The translations under genes and the position numbers were made by a program. The notes below the pieces were generated by a model. The model made no database searches, was not told the DNA's origin, and was given only the letters and a program-made list of their open reading frames with translations. Below, in pieces: positions 25,987-35,578 of a DNA stretch of 64,000 bases (within the stretch, counting starts at the first letter, position 1; the number at the start of each line of letters is the position of its first letter). The stretch is from Turicibacter bilis (lineage in GTDB: Bacteria; Bacillota_I; Bacilli_A; MOL361; Turicibacteraceae): positions 62,001-126,000 of the forward strand of contig NZ_CP071249.1 in the NCBI RefSeq assembly GCF_024499055.1, read 5' to 3'.

Positions 25987-26458
25987 AAAAGGAGCTTACA
26001 GTAGTTCTATTTTTCTTTGAAGATAATATAATCATATTATAACTATCTAATTCGTAACTGTTATATAGTGTAACTTAGAAATAAAATTAAATAACCACAC
26101 TCTAGAAGTTACTAAGGTGAGCTTTATAATCGTAACTAAATGGGCTAATATATTTTTGATTAAGAAGGAAAAGTCTTCTATACCGTACTTAGTTGAGTTT
26201 ACATTTACATCTAAATGTTGACGATTGGATAGAAGAAATAGCTACAAGATTAAATGATAATGCAACATGTTATTATACTTGTCACTCTACAAGATAAAAG
26301 GCTCTTTTAGATATCTACTGGTAGTGAAGAGGTTTAAATAAGAGAATATATGCTCTTTTTTATAAACAAAGCAGGTATTATAATACAAGTTAAATATTGG
26401 GATATTATGATAAAGTATGCTTAAACAAAGATAAAAAAATCATTATGGGGGAACATAA
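25987..26458. other. Non-coding interval, nothing recognised
   Basis: AT-rich sequence without a credible gene. The last part is the likely promoter and leader of the EcsC-family gene. I see no strong repeat. Confidence 0.4.
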
Positions 26459-27523
26459 ATGAAAAATAATAACCAATATACTCTTCCAGTTCCTATAATT
26501 GATGTTAAAGAAGAAGATTCTTTAGATAAGTTGACTAAAAGATATGAGAAGCTCGTTGAGCCTAGCAAATTATCAAAGTTAGGCGGCAAAGTTATTGATG
26601 TTCTACCAGAACCAGTCAAAAAATTGGGAACGGGGGTAGGAAATTCTATCTCAGAGCAAGAACTTTATATTCAGTCTATGAAAATAGTTGCAGATGGTTT
26701 TAAGATTGTAGAAGAATATGCTATTAAGTTTACAATTAGTGAGGAGTCAATATTAAAAAAAATAAATGAAATAGTTCCAAACAACAATATTTCTAGTTTG
26801 AATGAGGTATGTTTGGCAAGGGGATATGATATATCTAAGTTAGTAGGTTCATATAAAACTAAGGACATAGGCCTTGCATTTGTAGAAGGTGGAATAACTG
26901 GAATATTTGGATTTGCCGGATTGCCGTTTAACCTAGTATTGAGTACGTTTTTATATTATCGTGCAGTTCAGTCCATTGCTATGTATTATGGTTATGATGT
27001 TAAAAATGATGCTAATGAGCTAGTGATATCGAGTGAAGTCTTTATGAGTGCCTTGAGCCCAAGAAGAAGTGATGCCAGTGGCTTAACTGATATAATTGGA
27101 AAAGTAATGTTAATAAGTAAAGCAACGACAGTAAAGCAGGTAGCAAAAAAGGGATGGGGAGAGATGGCTTCTAGGGGTGGAGTAGAGTTATTAATTGCTC
27201 AGATGAGAGCCTTGGCCCATAAATCTGCGAAGAAAGCACTTGAGAAGGCTGGGAAAAAAGGACTAGAGAAAAGTATTTTTAAAGATGTATTTGAGCAAAT
27301 TGGTAGAAAACTTGCATTGAAAACCGTTCAACGAGCTGTCCCTGTTATATCAGGTGTTATTGGTGCATGTTTTGATACTGCACAAATGAACAAAGTATTG
27401 GAATATGCCGATGTGTTTTATAACAAGCGATATATTTTAGAAAAACAATATAGAATAGATTGTATGGTTGGAGTTATTAATGACGAAAGTATAATTGAAA
27501 ATATGGAAGAACTTAATACATAA
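26459..27523 (+). CDS. EcsC-family protein
   Basis: The 354-residue protein matches the EcsC family: a central glycine-rich hydrophobic stretch (E-G-G-I-T-G-I-F-G-F-A-G-L-P-F-N-L) followed by Y-Y-R-A-V-Q-S-I-A-M-Y-Y-G-Y-D, and a second hydrophobic region A-V-P-V-I-S-G-V-I-G-A-C-F-D near the end. The family is of unknown function; the founding gene lies near an ABC exporter in Bacillus, and members occur in accessory and phage-related regions. GGGGGAACATAA precedes the ATG. It stands alone on the element, so it may be a cargo gene. Confidence 0.72.
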   Translation: MKNNNQYTLPVPIIDVKEEDSLDKLTKRYEKLVEPSKLSKLGGKVIDVLPEPVKKLGTGVGNSISEQELYIQSMKIVADGFKIVEEYAIKFTISEESILKKINEIVPNNNISSLNEVCLARGYDISKLVGSYKTKDIGLAFVEGGITGIFGFAGLPFNLVLSTFLYYRAVQSIAMYYGYDVKNDANELVISSEVFMSALSPRRSDASGLTDIIGKVMLISKATTVKQVAKKGWGEMASRGGVELLIAQMRALAHKSAKKALEKAGKKGLEKSIFKDVFEQIGRKLALKTVQRAVPVISGVIGACFDTAQMNKVLEYADVFYNKRYILEKQYRIDCMVGVINDESIIENMEELNT

Positions 27524-28000
27524 TTATATTTAAGCGGAGATATGTTTTAGGAATAGTAATCCCGAAATACAATTCGCAGTTTATATGTGTATTATATTAG
27601 AATTAAGCAGTTTTAATATTTACTGGGACATATCGTACTTGAATACGATTTGCTCTTATTTTAGTAAAATGAGCAAATAATAATTTAATTTAAATAGAAA
27701 GTTATTACGGGGCAAATAATTTTAAGATTATTATAATAAATCAATACAATAGGCACTCATTTGAGTGTCTTTTATTATGCTCAAAGATATTTAGTGTTTC
27801 AAAAAATCATAATAAACCTATTTTAGTCATGATGATAACTCTTTTTGAAGAAGATAGAAATTAGATAATAATTCATTCAGGGCTTATTGTGATTATCAAG
27901 ATATTATAACTTATAGGGGTAGCTAAATTCATTTCACAGTAAAGATAAGTGGTCTTTAAGAAGATGAATAATACTCTCGTATAGCGATTTTGGACATCGG

Positions 28001-28125
28001 TAAATGTTTGAATTGTTTAACACTTATTTTGGGTCTGTACGGAATTTGTTTTTGGCTATGTGGTAAACTCCCAGAGTTTACAAGTAAATTTTACACTCTA
28101 TTGATGTACGATACACATACGAGGG
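28001..28125 (+). repeat. Left copy of inverted repeat flanking the TerS-lysis module
   Basis: From TAAATG to ACATACGAG this copy matches the reverse complement of 30301-30426, with highest agreement over the first 80 bases (shared CTTATT, GGTCTGTACGGA, GCTATG). It contains a hairpin GTAAACTC/GAGTTTAC, which in the other copy is CAAACTCT/AGAGTTTG: paired changes that keep the stem. Confidence 0.7.
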
Positions 28126-28458
28126 GATATAAGGGGAGAGTGAATAGTTTAGCTTGTCAGGATTAAATAGTGTCGTCAATGCAGCCATTTTTTACGGGAT
28201 AAAATAAAATAATTAAAAAATTAGATAATGCTCTAAATATCTGATAAATAAAAATCTCAACGGCAAAGCGAATAAAACAACCAATAAATGAGTCAAATAT
28301 AGGTTTATATTTAAGCGATCAACCCTAACTGGGATGAGAGCGTAAATCAGGATATAATAATGAGTGTAACGCTATCAACCGTTACTATTTACACGATATC
28401 CTCCATTTACTCATCACTATTTTTAAAAATCCAAGAAAGTCTCTCATATTTTCTTTTA

Positions 28459-28485
28459 AGCCGTTCAAATGAATGGCTTTTTTAA
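28459..28485 (+). terminator. Terminator just upstream of terS
   Basis: AAGCCGTTCA/TGAATGGCTT with a two-base loop followed by TTTTT. It isolates the lysis module from upstream transcripts, or acts as an attenuator in its leader. Confidence 0.7.
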
Positions 28486-28512
28486 TAGCAATAAATGAAA
28501 GGGGAAGTGAAA

Positions 28513-28854
28513 ATGGAAAACAAATTAAGAGGAAGTTATGACAAGGTTTTTAGTGCAAGAGAGGGATTGCCTGATGAAGTCAAAAGATTGTATGAGGCGA
28601 TTGCCTGGCATTTAGAGGGGGCAGATGTGTTAAGTAATTTGGATATTGATTGTATTGAAATGACCGCCTATGCGATTTATCGAATGCGACAAGCAAGACA
28701 ATCACTAGATCAAGAAGGACTATTGATTCAGCAAGGGGAAAAGCTCGTTAAAAATCCTGCGGCTAACATTGAAAAAGACTATCAGAAGATTTTTTGGCAA
28801 GGTTGTGTTCAGTTGGGGCTTAGTCCTGTTAGTCGAGCCAAACTAAGTAAATGA
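28513..28854 (+). CDS. Phage terminase small subunit (P27 family)
   Basis: The 113-residue protein begins M-E-N-K-L-R-G-S-Y-D after AAAGGGGAAG. The central pattern I-A-W-H-L-E-G-A-D-V-L-S-N-L-D and I-D-C-I-E-M-T-A-Y-A-I-Y, and the end P-A-A-N-I-E-K-D-Y-Q-K-I-F followed by L-G-L-S-P-V-S-R-A-K-L, follow the P27 small terminase family, which recognises packaging sites. No large terminase gene is present in the window, so TerS here would have to work with the large subunit of another phage, as in phage-inducible islands. Assignment is by family pattern, not by alignment. Confidence 0.72.
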   Translation: MENKLRGSYDKVFSAREGLPDEVKRLYEAIAWHLEGADVLSNLDIDCIEMTAYAIYRMRQARQSLDQEGLLIQQGEKLVKNPAANIEKDYQKIFWQGCVQLGLSPVSRAKLSK

Positions 28855-28891
28855 TGAAGGCTACGTTTTAATCTGAAAGGGGGTGTAAAAC

Positions 28892-29332
28892 GTGATAGCA
28901 ACCAAAATGATAGAGGTCTTTTCACATGAAATTAGTGTGCCAGTTGGGGGAATGACATTGGTAGTTTTTTTAATGATCTGTGATATTCTCAGTGGAATAT
29001 TTAAAGCCATCGCTCAGAAGCGGGGCATCAATTCAACCATCGGAACGAACGGACTTATTAGAAAAGCAGGGGTCTTATTGGCGTTATTAGTATTTATTGT
29101 GGTAGATTCTCTTGTGGAATTAAACTTTGTTTCGCTCATTCCAAGTGAGGTGTTAGACGTGTTCAAGCTTCAACAGACATGTATTGGACTTAGCCATGTC
29201 ATGTTAGGCTTTTTTGGACTCTTTGAACTCGTGAGCTTGTTTGAGAATTTAGGGGAAGTTGGGGTACCATTACCAAACTTTATTATGAAATCGGTGGAAC
29301 GCTTAAAAGTTACATTAGAGGGGGAAAAATAA
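28892..29332 (+). CDS. Phage holin (toxin secretion/phage lysis holin family)
   Basis: The 146-residue protein starts at GTG 28892 after AAAGGGGGTG. It has the family pattern L-M-I-C-D-I-L-S-G-I-F-K-A, then G-I-N-S-T-I-G-T-N-G-L-I-R-K-A and two to three membrane helices. Holins form membrane pores that release endolysin. The gene ends three bases before the amidase start codon, the usual lysis pair. A related short protein occurs on the chromosome at 63299. Confidence 0.85.
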   Translation: MIATKMIEVFSHEISVPVGGMTLVVFLMICDILSGIFKAIAQKRGINSTIGTNGLIRKAGVLLALLVFIVVDSLVELNFVSLIPSEVLDVFKLQQTCIGLSHVMLGFFGLFELVSLFENLGEVGVPLPNFIMKSVERLKVTLEGEK

Positions 29333-29334
29333 AA

Positions 29335-30228
29335 ATGTATACTATTAAACAAAATTTAGTCGCATCAGAAAACTATTCGGTAAAATGTCCACATTCCATG
29401 ACTGCTGAATTTATCGTCGTTCATAATACCGCTAATGATGCAACCGCAGAGAATGAGGTTGCCTATATGATTCGTAATAAAAATCAAGTCTCCTTTCATT
29501 ATGCCGTCGATGATCAAGAGGTTGTCCAAGGTGTACCGATTAACCGTAATACTTGGCATGCAGGAGATGGGAATGGCGAAGGGAATCGAAAAGGAATTTC
29601 CATAGAAATCTGTTATTCTAAATCAGGGGGAACACGCTTTGATCAGGCTGAAAAAAATGCCGCACACTTTATCGCCACTCTTTTAAGAGAGCGAGGTTGG
29701 GGTATTGAAAAGGTGAAAAAACATCAAGATTTTAGAAATAAATATTGCCCCCATCGCACCCTTGATAAGGGGTGGAATGGCTTCATTCAAATGATTAAAA
29801 GTTATTTAAATGATATACCCGTAACATCATCAAGCTTTAAAGTTGGTGAGAAGGTTCGAGTGAAGGAATCAGCCACACAGTATGCAACAGGACAAGCACT
29901 GGCGTGGTTTGTGAAAGGCTCGATTTATGAAGTCACAAAGGTAGCAGGAGATCAACTGTTGTTATCGGATATTATTTCATGGGTTTGGATTGATGACGTG
30001 GAAAAGGTGAGTGCTAATACCGTTATTCCAAAATCTTATCCATTCTTAGTTGAGATCATCTGTGATGAACTTAACATTAGACAAAAAGCCGACTTTAATT
30101 CTAAGGTCGTTGGAACGGTTAAACGTGGAGAAGTCTACACCATAACTAAAGAAGAAAATGGCTTAGGTAAACTAAAATCAGGCGTTGGATATATTAGCAT
30201 GAATCCAAATTACATCAAGAAAAAGTAA
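29335..30228 (+). CDS. Endolysin: N-acetylmuramoyl-L-alanine amidase with SH3-like C-terminus
   Basis: The 297-residue protein has an Amidase_2 domain (residues about 20-160) with zinc ligands in I-V-V-H-N-T-A, the family stretch S-F-H-Y-A-V-D-D, V-K-K-H-Q-D-F and Y-C-P-H-R-T. C-terminal repeats (G-E-K-V-R-V-K-E-S-A and L-N-I-R-Q-K-A-D-F-N) are SH3b-type cell wall binding modules. It has no signal peptide, so it depends on the preceding holin. A terminator follows immediately. Confidence 0.9.
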   Translation: MYTIKQNLVASENYSVKCPHSMTAEFIVVHNTANDATAENEVAYMIRNKNQVSFHYAVDDQEVVQGVPINRNTWHAGDGNGEGNRKGISIEICYSKSGGTRFDQAEKNAAHFIATLLRERGWGIEKVKKHQDFRNKYCPHRTLDKGWNGFIQMIKSYLNDIPVTSSSFKVGEKVRVKESATQYATGQALAWFVKGSIYEVTKVAGDQLLLSDIISWVWIDDVEKVSANTVIPKSYPFLVEIICDELNIRQKADFNSKVVGTVKRGEVYTITKEENGLGKLKSGVGYISMNPNYIKKK

Positions 30229-30232
30229 AAAG

Positions 30233-30256
30233 GAGAGCAAATTCGCTCTCTTTTTT
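30233..30256 (+). terminator. Terminator of the lysis module
   Basis: GAGAGC/GCTCTC with a six-base loop, followed by TTTTTT. Confidence 0.75.
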
Positions 30257-30300
30257 CGTATCATGATCAAAGAAAAAAACCTGCACGCCTCACTTATTAT

Positions 30301-30426
30301 CTCGTATGTGTACGACATTAGGCCCGACTACGGTATTACATTACAAACTCTGGGAGAGTTTGTCGCATAGCTTAAAACAAAGTCCGTACAGACCAATAAT
30401 AAGCGTTAAACAGTTCAACCATTTAC
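30301..30426 (-). repeat. Right copy of inverted repeat flanking the TerS-lysis module
   Basis: Reverse complement of 28001-28125 over about 120 bp with scattered differences. The central hairpin is AAACTCTGGGAGAGTTT on the plus strand. Its placement after the lysis terminator and that of its partner before terS frame a 2.2-kb module. Confidence 0.7.
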
Positions 30427-30591
30427 TGCGGATATATATTTACTTAATTAACTACTAAAATTACATTTTTTACTATTTTTTTCATATTAAGGAGAAGAAA
30501 CGAATATAGTATCTATGTAGTAATATGTAGTTTTTTATAATGTTATTAGGTAGATGTTTCGAAAGAGAAACATAAAAGGGAGGTAATGTGT

Positions 30592-31446
30592 TTGAAAAAA
30601 ATAATTGTTTTAATGTTATTTATTGCAGGTAGTACCATATTTTTTGCTTGTAGTGACCAAGATAATTCTAATTCGGTTGGAGATTCAACAGGAGAAACCT
30701 CTAATTCAGTTGAAGATTTAACGGAAGGAGATCTTATTTTAGCGGATGAATTTAATTTAGTTTATTCTAACCCTAAAGAATATAAAGGTAGAAAAGTAGA
30801 GTTTTATGGTAAAATTTTCATTGAGCCGGAAAAGGATGCTGAAGGAACATATTTACAAATGTATACTCTCAATCAAGGAAGTGATGGGAATACAGTAGTT
30901 GCAATTCAGGATCCCAATCTAGATGTTAGCAATGGTGATATTGTTTATGTAAAGGGAGTAGTTGGTGATGTGTTTGAGGGAACAAATGCGTTTGGAGCTA
31001 CAATTGTAGCCCCACAGATTTTAGCGAATTCAATTGAAAAATCAGATTATGCAACAGCTTTTTCACCGGCTTTAAAAGTGATTGAAGTTAATCAAGAAAT
31101 TAATCAACATGGTTATAGTATGACTTTAGAGCGTATTGAATTAGCAGCAAGTGAGACACGTGTATACTTAAAAATTAAAAATGATTCATCAGATAATATT
31201 TCATTTTATAGTTTCAATTCAGTAATAATACAAGGATCAAATCAAATTAGTGAGGAAGATAATTGGGATGCAGACTATCAAGAAATTAATAGCGAAATTT
31301 TCCCAGGTGTTACTTCACAAGGTGTTGTTACATTTGCTCCAGTTGATATCCAGGGAGAAAATCTTAAATTAGTTTTTGAAGGTAGTTCAGATGATTACTA
31401 TTTAGATTTTGAACCATTTATTTTTGAATGTTCACTTACTGAGTAG
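30592..31446 (+). CDS. Lipoprotein with OB-fold-like and DUF4352-like domains
   Basis: The protein is 284 residues from TTG 30592, eight bases after AGGGAGG; an ATG at 30586 is too close to that site. It has a signal peptide (M-K-K-I-I-V-L-M-L-F-I-A) and a lipobox ending F-F-A-C at about residue 20, then a Ser/Asn/Glu-rich linker. Residues 55-140 (Y-S-N-P-K-E-Y-K-G-R-K-V-E-F-Y-G-K) look like an OB-fold, and residues 160-280 (M-T-L-E-R-I-E-L-A, V-Y-L-K-I-K-N-D-S) like the Ig-like DUF4352 domain. It would be anchored to the outer membrane face. Function unknown; it is the last gene before the array. Confidence 0.7.
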   Translation: MKKIIVLMLFIAGSTIFFACSDQDNSNSVGDSTGETSNSVEDLTEGDLILADEFNLVYSNPKEYKGRKVEFYGKIFIEPEKDAEGTYLQMYTLNQGSDGNTVVAIQDPNLDVSNGDIVYVKGVVGDVFEGTNAFGATIVAPQILANSIEKSDYATAFSPALKVIEVNQEINQHGYSMTLERIELAASETRVYLKIKNDSSDNISFYSFNSVIIQGSNQISEEDNWDADYQEINSEIFPGVTSQGVVTFAPVDIQGENLKLVFEGSSDDYYLDFEPFIFECSLTE

Positions 31447-31453
31447 CTAAATT

Positions 31454-31493
31454 AAAATAAGCTATCAAGAGTTATGGCCGGATGGCTTATTTT
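31454..31493 (+). terminator. Terminator of the lipoprotein gene
   Basis: AAATAAGCTATC and GATGGCTTATTT arms around a 15-base loop, ending in TTTT. Confidence 0.6.
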
Positions 31494-31684
31494 CTAAACA
31501 ATTGGAGTACATATTATTTTCGATAATACCTAGAGAATCCATACTGTACTAACGGAGAATGGGAAGTGTTTTTAAGTAGAATAAATATAGGATTTTTATA
31601 GAGAGAGGAGCTTTATGTTTAATGTCATGTCTCAATTATCAATTTGAGAAAGTCTTAAAGCCTTGATGAAAATAATTACTATCC

Positions 31685-32123
31685 TCCCGCTACTATGAAA
31701 ACTACTAACTACATCTTCCCTAATAAACACAATAAAACATGGATAGGCTAATCACGTTGATACGTCATTAGCCTTTTGTTATTGGATTTTTCACATTAGA
31801 ACTTTTATCATCACTAAACATGTAATCTTTCCAGTTCGCCTCATATCGTACCGATATTCGAGCGTAGGCAATTGATGTTTAGTGGTTATAGTTAATAGAG
31901 GTTGCATCTAGTAGCGGGAGGAATCTTTCTATCCCAAGTAGTAATCTTAGTACATGGTTTTCATGAAGCTGCTAACTGTTGCTTTGCAAGAATTAGCAGC
32001 TTCATGATCTAAACAGTTATTTATGAAGTGATAATTATTCATAAAAAATTATCACTTTTCAAATCAAATGATATATAACGAACCATAAGAAAACCAACAC
32101 GGCATCAATGCGGTGTTGGTATC
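31685..32123 (+). ncRNA. Structured unit 1
   Basis: Complete unit: closing pair 31685-31693/31911-31919; hairpin GGCTAATCACG/CGTCATTAGCC (31745-31772); stem CACTAAACAT/ATGTTTAGTG (31811-31883) with inner ATATCG/CGATAT; hairpin TCATGAAGCTGCTAA/TTAGCAGCTTCATGA (31961-32007) capped by GTTGC/GCAA; an A/T hairpin (32025-32060); tail hairpin CCAACAC/GTGTTGG. Confidence 0.65.
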
Positions 32124-32174
32124 TATAATCATTGAAATAGTAATATAAAAGGGGATTGAACTAATCATGAATTA

Positions 32175-32607
32175 TCCCGCTACAAGTGAGTATCTAACTT
32201 CAATAATCCTAAACATAAATTAACCAATGGATAGGCTAATCAGATTTCATATCATTCGCCTTTTCTCATTGGATTTTTCATCCATAAATAAGAGTGGTCA
32301 CTAAATATTCAACCCCACCAGTACCTCCCATACCAGCGTATGGTGAGGGTATGGGCTTGATATTTAGTTTTTATATCTAATAGAAATGACAAAAAGTAGC
32401 GGGATAATTATTTCAATACCTAGTAATCGTCTTTGTACTAGGGGGATAAAGTGCTAACTGTTGCAGCAGCAAGAATTAGCACTTTATCATTCTAAGACTA
32501 AATTTATAAATAGTTAAGGGTTCATCAAACACACGCATTCTTCTAAGTGGAGTATTTCCTCACAAATAATAGGAAAACCCACACGGCACGAGTGCGGTGT
32601 GGGTATC
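32175..32607 (+). ncRNA. Structured unit 2
   Basis: Complete unit. The inner stem is CACTAAATAT/ATATTTAG where unit 1 has CTAAACAT/ATGTTTAG. The apical hairpin CATACC/GGTATG occupies the place of ATATCG/CGATAT. The long hairpin is GATAAAGTGCTAA/TTAGCACTTTATC and the tail stem is CCCACAC/GTGTGGG. All are paired replacements relative to unit 1. Confidence 0.65.
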
Positions 32608-32658
32608 CTTAATCAGTTGAAACTCGGATTTAAAAAGCATTTAAACTAATCAGCATTA

Positions 32659-33183
32659 TCCCGCTACAGGAAAATTTCTAACTACATTTCCCCTAACTAT
32701 CCCTCCACCAAGGCCTCTATCCTACGGATATTCTTGGCGGGTGGAGTTGCTATTTAGGTTCATTTAATCACGATAATTATTACATTAGAATAGAAAATCG
32801 ATAGGCTAATCATGTATCCACATCATTAGCCTTTTCTTATTAGATTGTTATCACTAAAATTTAATAATCACTAACCATTCAATCCACCTATTGCTTAAAT
32901 ACTTCGTATGTTTATAGCAGGTGTCTTGATGTTTAGTGTGTTTATGGAATTAAGAGGGTTACATAGTAGCGGGAACGTTCTTTTCTTTATACCAAGAGAT
33001 AGTCTTAGTTTATAGCAAGTGAATACGCTCAACTGTTGCTAGTAGCAACGATTGAGCGTATTCATTATAAATACATATAAAGAAGATAGTCTGACTAAAC
33101 GGATATTTCTTCTGATAGATAGGTTAATTCACATACATAGAATAATAAGAAAACCCAAACGGCATGGATGCGGTTTGGGTATC
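32659..33183 (+). ncRNA. Structured unit 3
   Basis: Complete unit with the extra 5' module: CCACC...ATCCTACGGAT...GGTGG ending CTATTTAGG (32693-32758). The long hairpin is GTGAATACGCTCAA/TTGAGCGTATTCAT and the tail stem CCCAAAC/GTTTGGG, again compensatory to other units. The sequence after it reaches AATCAGGATTAT, the lead-in of a next unit, and then turns into the MBL gene segment. Confidence 0.65.
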
Positions 33184-33451
33184 AATATTTGATTAGAATA
33201 GAGATATAAAAGGATATTTAGATAATCAGGATTATTGTGGTATAATTCTCCTTAAAAAACTATATCTTTAAATGTATTACTCTTTATACTCATTAATTTG
33301 AGTACATTTTTATGTTAATTTTTAAATATATCAATTAATATGGTTATTTTTAACAATTAGATGTTGTGATTTATGGAATTCTCTTGTAATATTTATTGAA
33401 AGTTAATTTTTGTGGAAAATAAATAAATGTAAATAGGAAGGGTGTTTCAAG

Positions 33452-35437
33452 GTGTTAAACAAGATTTTTAATTGGTGGAAAAGTCTAAGTGAAAAACAAA
33501 AAGGGCTATGTATCTTATTTTTACTACTAGCATTACCTATTATTTTTGTAGCAGGTCTATTTCTATTTATACTTATTCCATTTATTGTAATGCTTGTAGC
33601 GTTTATTTTACTAGTTTTAGCATTATTCAAACGCGATAAAAGAAGACAGTTTGGAATATCATCGCTAATAGCTTTTATTATTTCAGTATCAACATTTTCT
33701 ATGGTAGATATGTTTATGCAATCAGATATGATGAATACTGAAGAAGAAACTGTTAATGTTGATCAACTTGAAGAATCTGAAAAAGAAACTTTAGCAGTAG
33801 GTTCGATACATGAAAATGAGACAATCAATCATTTACTCAGTGAGTTAAATGCTAAGTATGGAATTGGCTTAACTGAAGAATCTTTTACCGAGAAGGTACA
33901 AGATATTAAGGTATCATTTCAGCTTAATGGCGTAGATATTTCAGTTAGTGATACAGATAAGAATCTGTTTATTGAACTGAATCAAACGGTTAAAAAAGAT
34001 AACGATGGTGCATTGCTTGAAGGGTTTAGACAACTAATGTCGGCTTTAAGTTTACCGATTTCAAATACTGATTTTAATAAATTAGTATCTGAGTTAAAGA
34101 CATATCAGTATCAAGATTATAACAAATATACGATTAATGATTCAGATTTTACACTTAATCGTCAAGAGTTAGAAAATGATGAAGTCAAATTAACAATTAA
34201 AGGTCAATTATCTAAAGCGGACTTGTTCAAAGCTTCAGATGTTGATTATAAATTAGAGTTAGGTAAAGTTGAAACAGATAAAAAAGAAGAGTCTAATGAG
34301 GAAATTAAAAACGAGACAACAGAGCAATCAATTCAAGAAGCGGGAGATAATAGTTCACCTGTAACTCAACAAGTTTCAGGTGATACAAAAGTTCACTTTA
34401 TTGATACTGGTCATTCAGATTCGGTTTTAATTGAGAATAATGGAAAGTTTGCTTTAATTGATGCGGGAGATCGAGATGATGATACTACAGTTAAGTCTTA
34501 TTTAACTGGACAAGGTGTTAAACGTTTAGAATATCTCATTATTACTCATTTCCATGCTGATCATTTTGGTGCAGCAGATACAGTTGTGACAGACTTTGAA
34601 GTGGGAACAACATTTGTTTCAAATGGAAATGCTGATACACAAGTCTATCAAGATTTTATTAATTCCTTGTCAAATAAAGGTTTAAAACCAAGTGTTCCAT
34701 TAGAAGGTGGAGAGGTTTCTTTAGGAAATGCCACATTAACCTTCTATAATACAAGAGGTGGAAATTCTAATGAAAATAATAATTCATTAGTAACGCTTCT
34801 TCAAAGTGGTTCAAGACAAGCATTATTTACAGGTGATGCAGAAAGCCAAGTTGAAGCAAACTTAACCAACATTGGAGATGTTGATTTATTCAAAGCAGGA
34901 CATCATGGTTCTGACACAAGTAATACATCTAGTTTATTAAACCGTATTAAACCTGAACACGTAGTTATTATGGCAGGTGCTAATAATAAGTATGGACATC
35001 CAAGTGCTGAGGTAATGAATCGTTTTAAAAGCTTAGGAATTCCTGTTTATCGAACAGATGAACAAGGCACAATCATTGTTACTTTAAGTGAAGATGGTGT
35101 CTCAGTAGACAAAGAACCGGGAAGCTATAAATCAGGAGATGGAACACAAAGCTCAAGTAGTACATCAAGCAATTCATCGAATAGCACATCAAGTGAAGCG
35201 TCAAGTAATTCATCAAATAGTACGTCAAGTGAATCATCTAGTCAAGAGTCTACAACAACTCAAAATAAAGACGATAATCCAAATGGAGTACATAATCAAC
35301 AATCAACAGCTCCTCAACAGTCTTATCAAAACTGTACATTACTAAGACAAGATTATCCAGATGGTGTGCCACAAGGACATCCAGCCTATGCATCGAAGCA
35401 TGATCGAGACAAAGATGGTTGGGCATGTGAACGTTAG
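33452..35437 (+). CDS. Membrane-anchored MBL-fold hydrolase with Ser-rich linker and Excalibur domain
   Basis: The 661-residue protein starts at GTG 33452 after GGAAGGG. Two to three N-terminal helices (residues 18-80) are followed by a soluble region of 240 residues, then a ComEC/Rec2-type metallo-beta-lactamase domain (K-V-H-F-I-D-T-G-H-S-D, I-T-H-F-H-A-D-H-F-G, A-L-F-T-G-D-A, K-A-G-H-H-G-S-D), a Ser/Thr-rich linker and a calcium-binding Excalibur domain with D-R-D-K-D-G-W-A-C-E at the very end. ComEC-like MBL domains are linked to DNA degradation on uptake; here it has no channel domain. It lies inside the RNA-like array, replacing the 5' part of unit 4. Confidence 0.8.
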   Translation: MLNKIFNWWKSLSEKQKGLCILFLLLALPIIFVAGLFLFILIPFIVMLVAFILLVLALFKRDKRRQFGISSLIAFIISVSTFSMVDMFMQSDMMNTEEETVNVDQLEESEKETLAVGSIHENETINHLLSELNAKYGIGLTEESFTEKVQDIKVSFQLNGVDISVSDTDKNLFIELNQTVKKDNDGALLEGFRQLMSALSLPISNTDFNKLVSELKTYQYQDYNKYTINDSDFTLNRQELENDEVKLTIKGQLSKADLFKASDVDYKLELGKVETDKKEESNEEIKNETTEQSIQEAGDNSSPVTQQVSGDTKVHFIDTGHSDSVLIENNGKFALIDAGDRDDDTTVKSYLTGQGVKRLEYLIITHFHADHFGAADTVVTDFEVGTTFVSNGNADTQVYQDFINSLSNKGLKPSVPLEGGEVSLGNATLTFYNTRGGNSNENNNSLVTLLQSGSRQALFTGDAESQVEANLTNIGDVDLFKAGHHGSDTSNTSSLLNRIKPEHVVIMAGANNKYGHPSAEVMNRFKSLGIPVYRTDEQGTIIVTLSEDGVSVDKEPGSYKSGDGTQSSSSTSSNSSNSTSSEASSNSSNSTSSESSSQESTTTQNKDDNPNGVHNQQSTAPQQSYQNCTLLRQDYPDGVPQGHPAYASKHDRDKDGWACER

Positions 35438-35463
35438 AATGATTAAATAAGTCATTAACAAGA

Positions 35464-35506
35464 AAAAGACAGTCAAGTAGCATAAAGTTACTTAACTGTC
35501 TTTTTT
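35464..35506 (+). terminator. Terminator of the MBL-Excalibur gene
   Basis: GACAGTCAAGTA/TACTTAACTGTC with a nine-base loop and TTTTTT. The same type of terminator recurs at 52901 and 53419, pointing to a shared gene-cassette family. Confidence 0.8.
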
Positions 35507-35578
35507 AATTTATTTAAATTTCAAAATGGAAAAAGGAAAATGATTGATTAGGTTGTATTGTATAGTGAGGTGATACAC

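Larger units (their letters stand above)
27524..28512. other. Long non-coding interval before terS
   Basis: About 1 kb of AT-rich DNA. It holds a weak hairpin near 27750, the left copy of a 120-bp inverted repeat (28001-28125, listed separately), a palindromic stretch around GTAACGCTATCAACCGTTAC (28357-28384), and a terminator at 28459-28485. No gene is supported. Confidence 0.45.
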
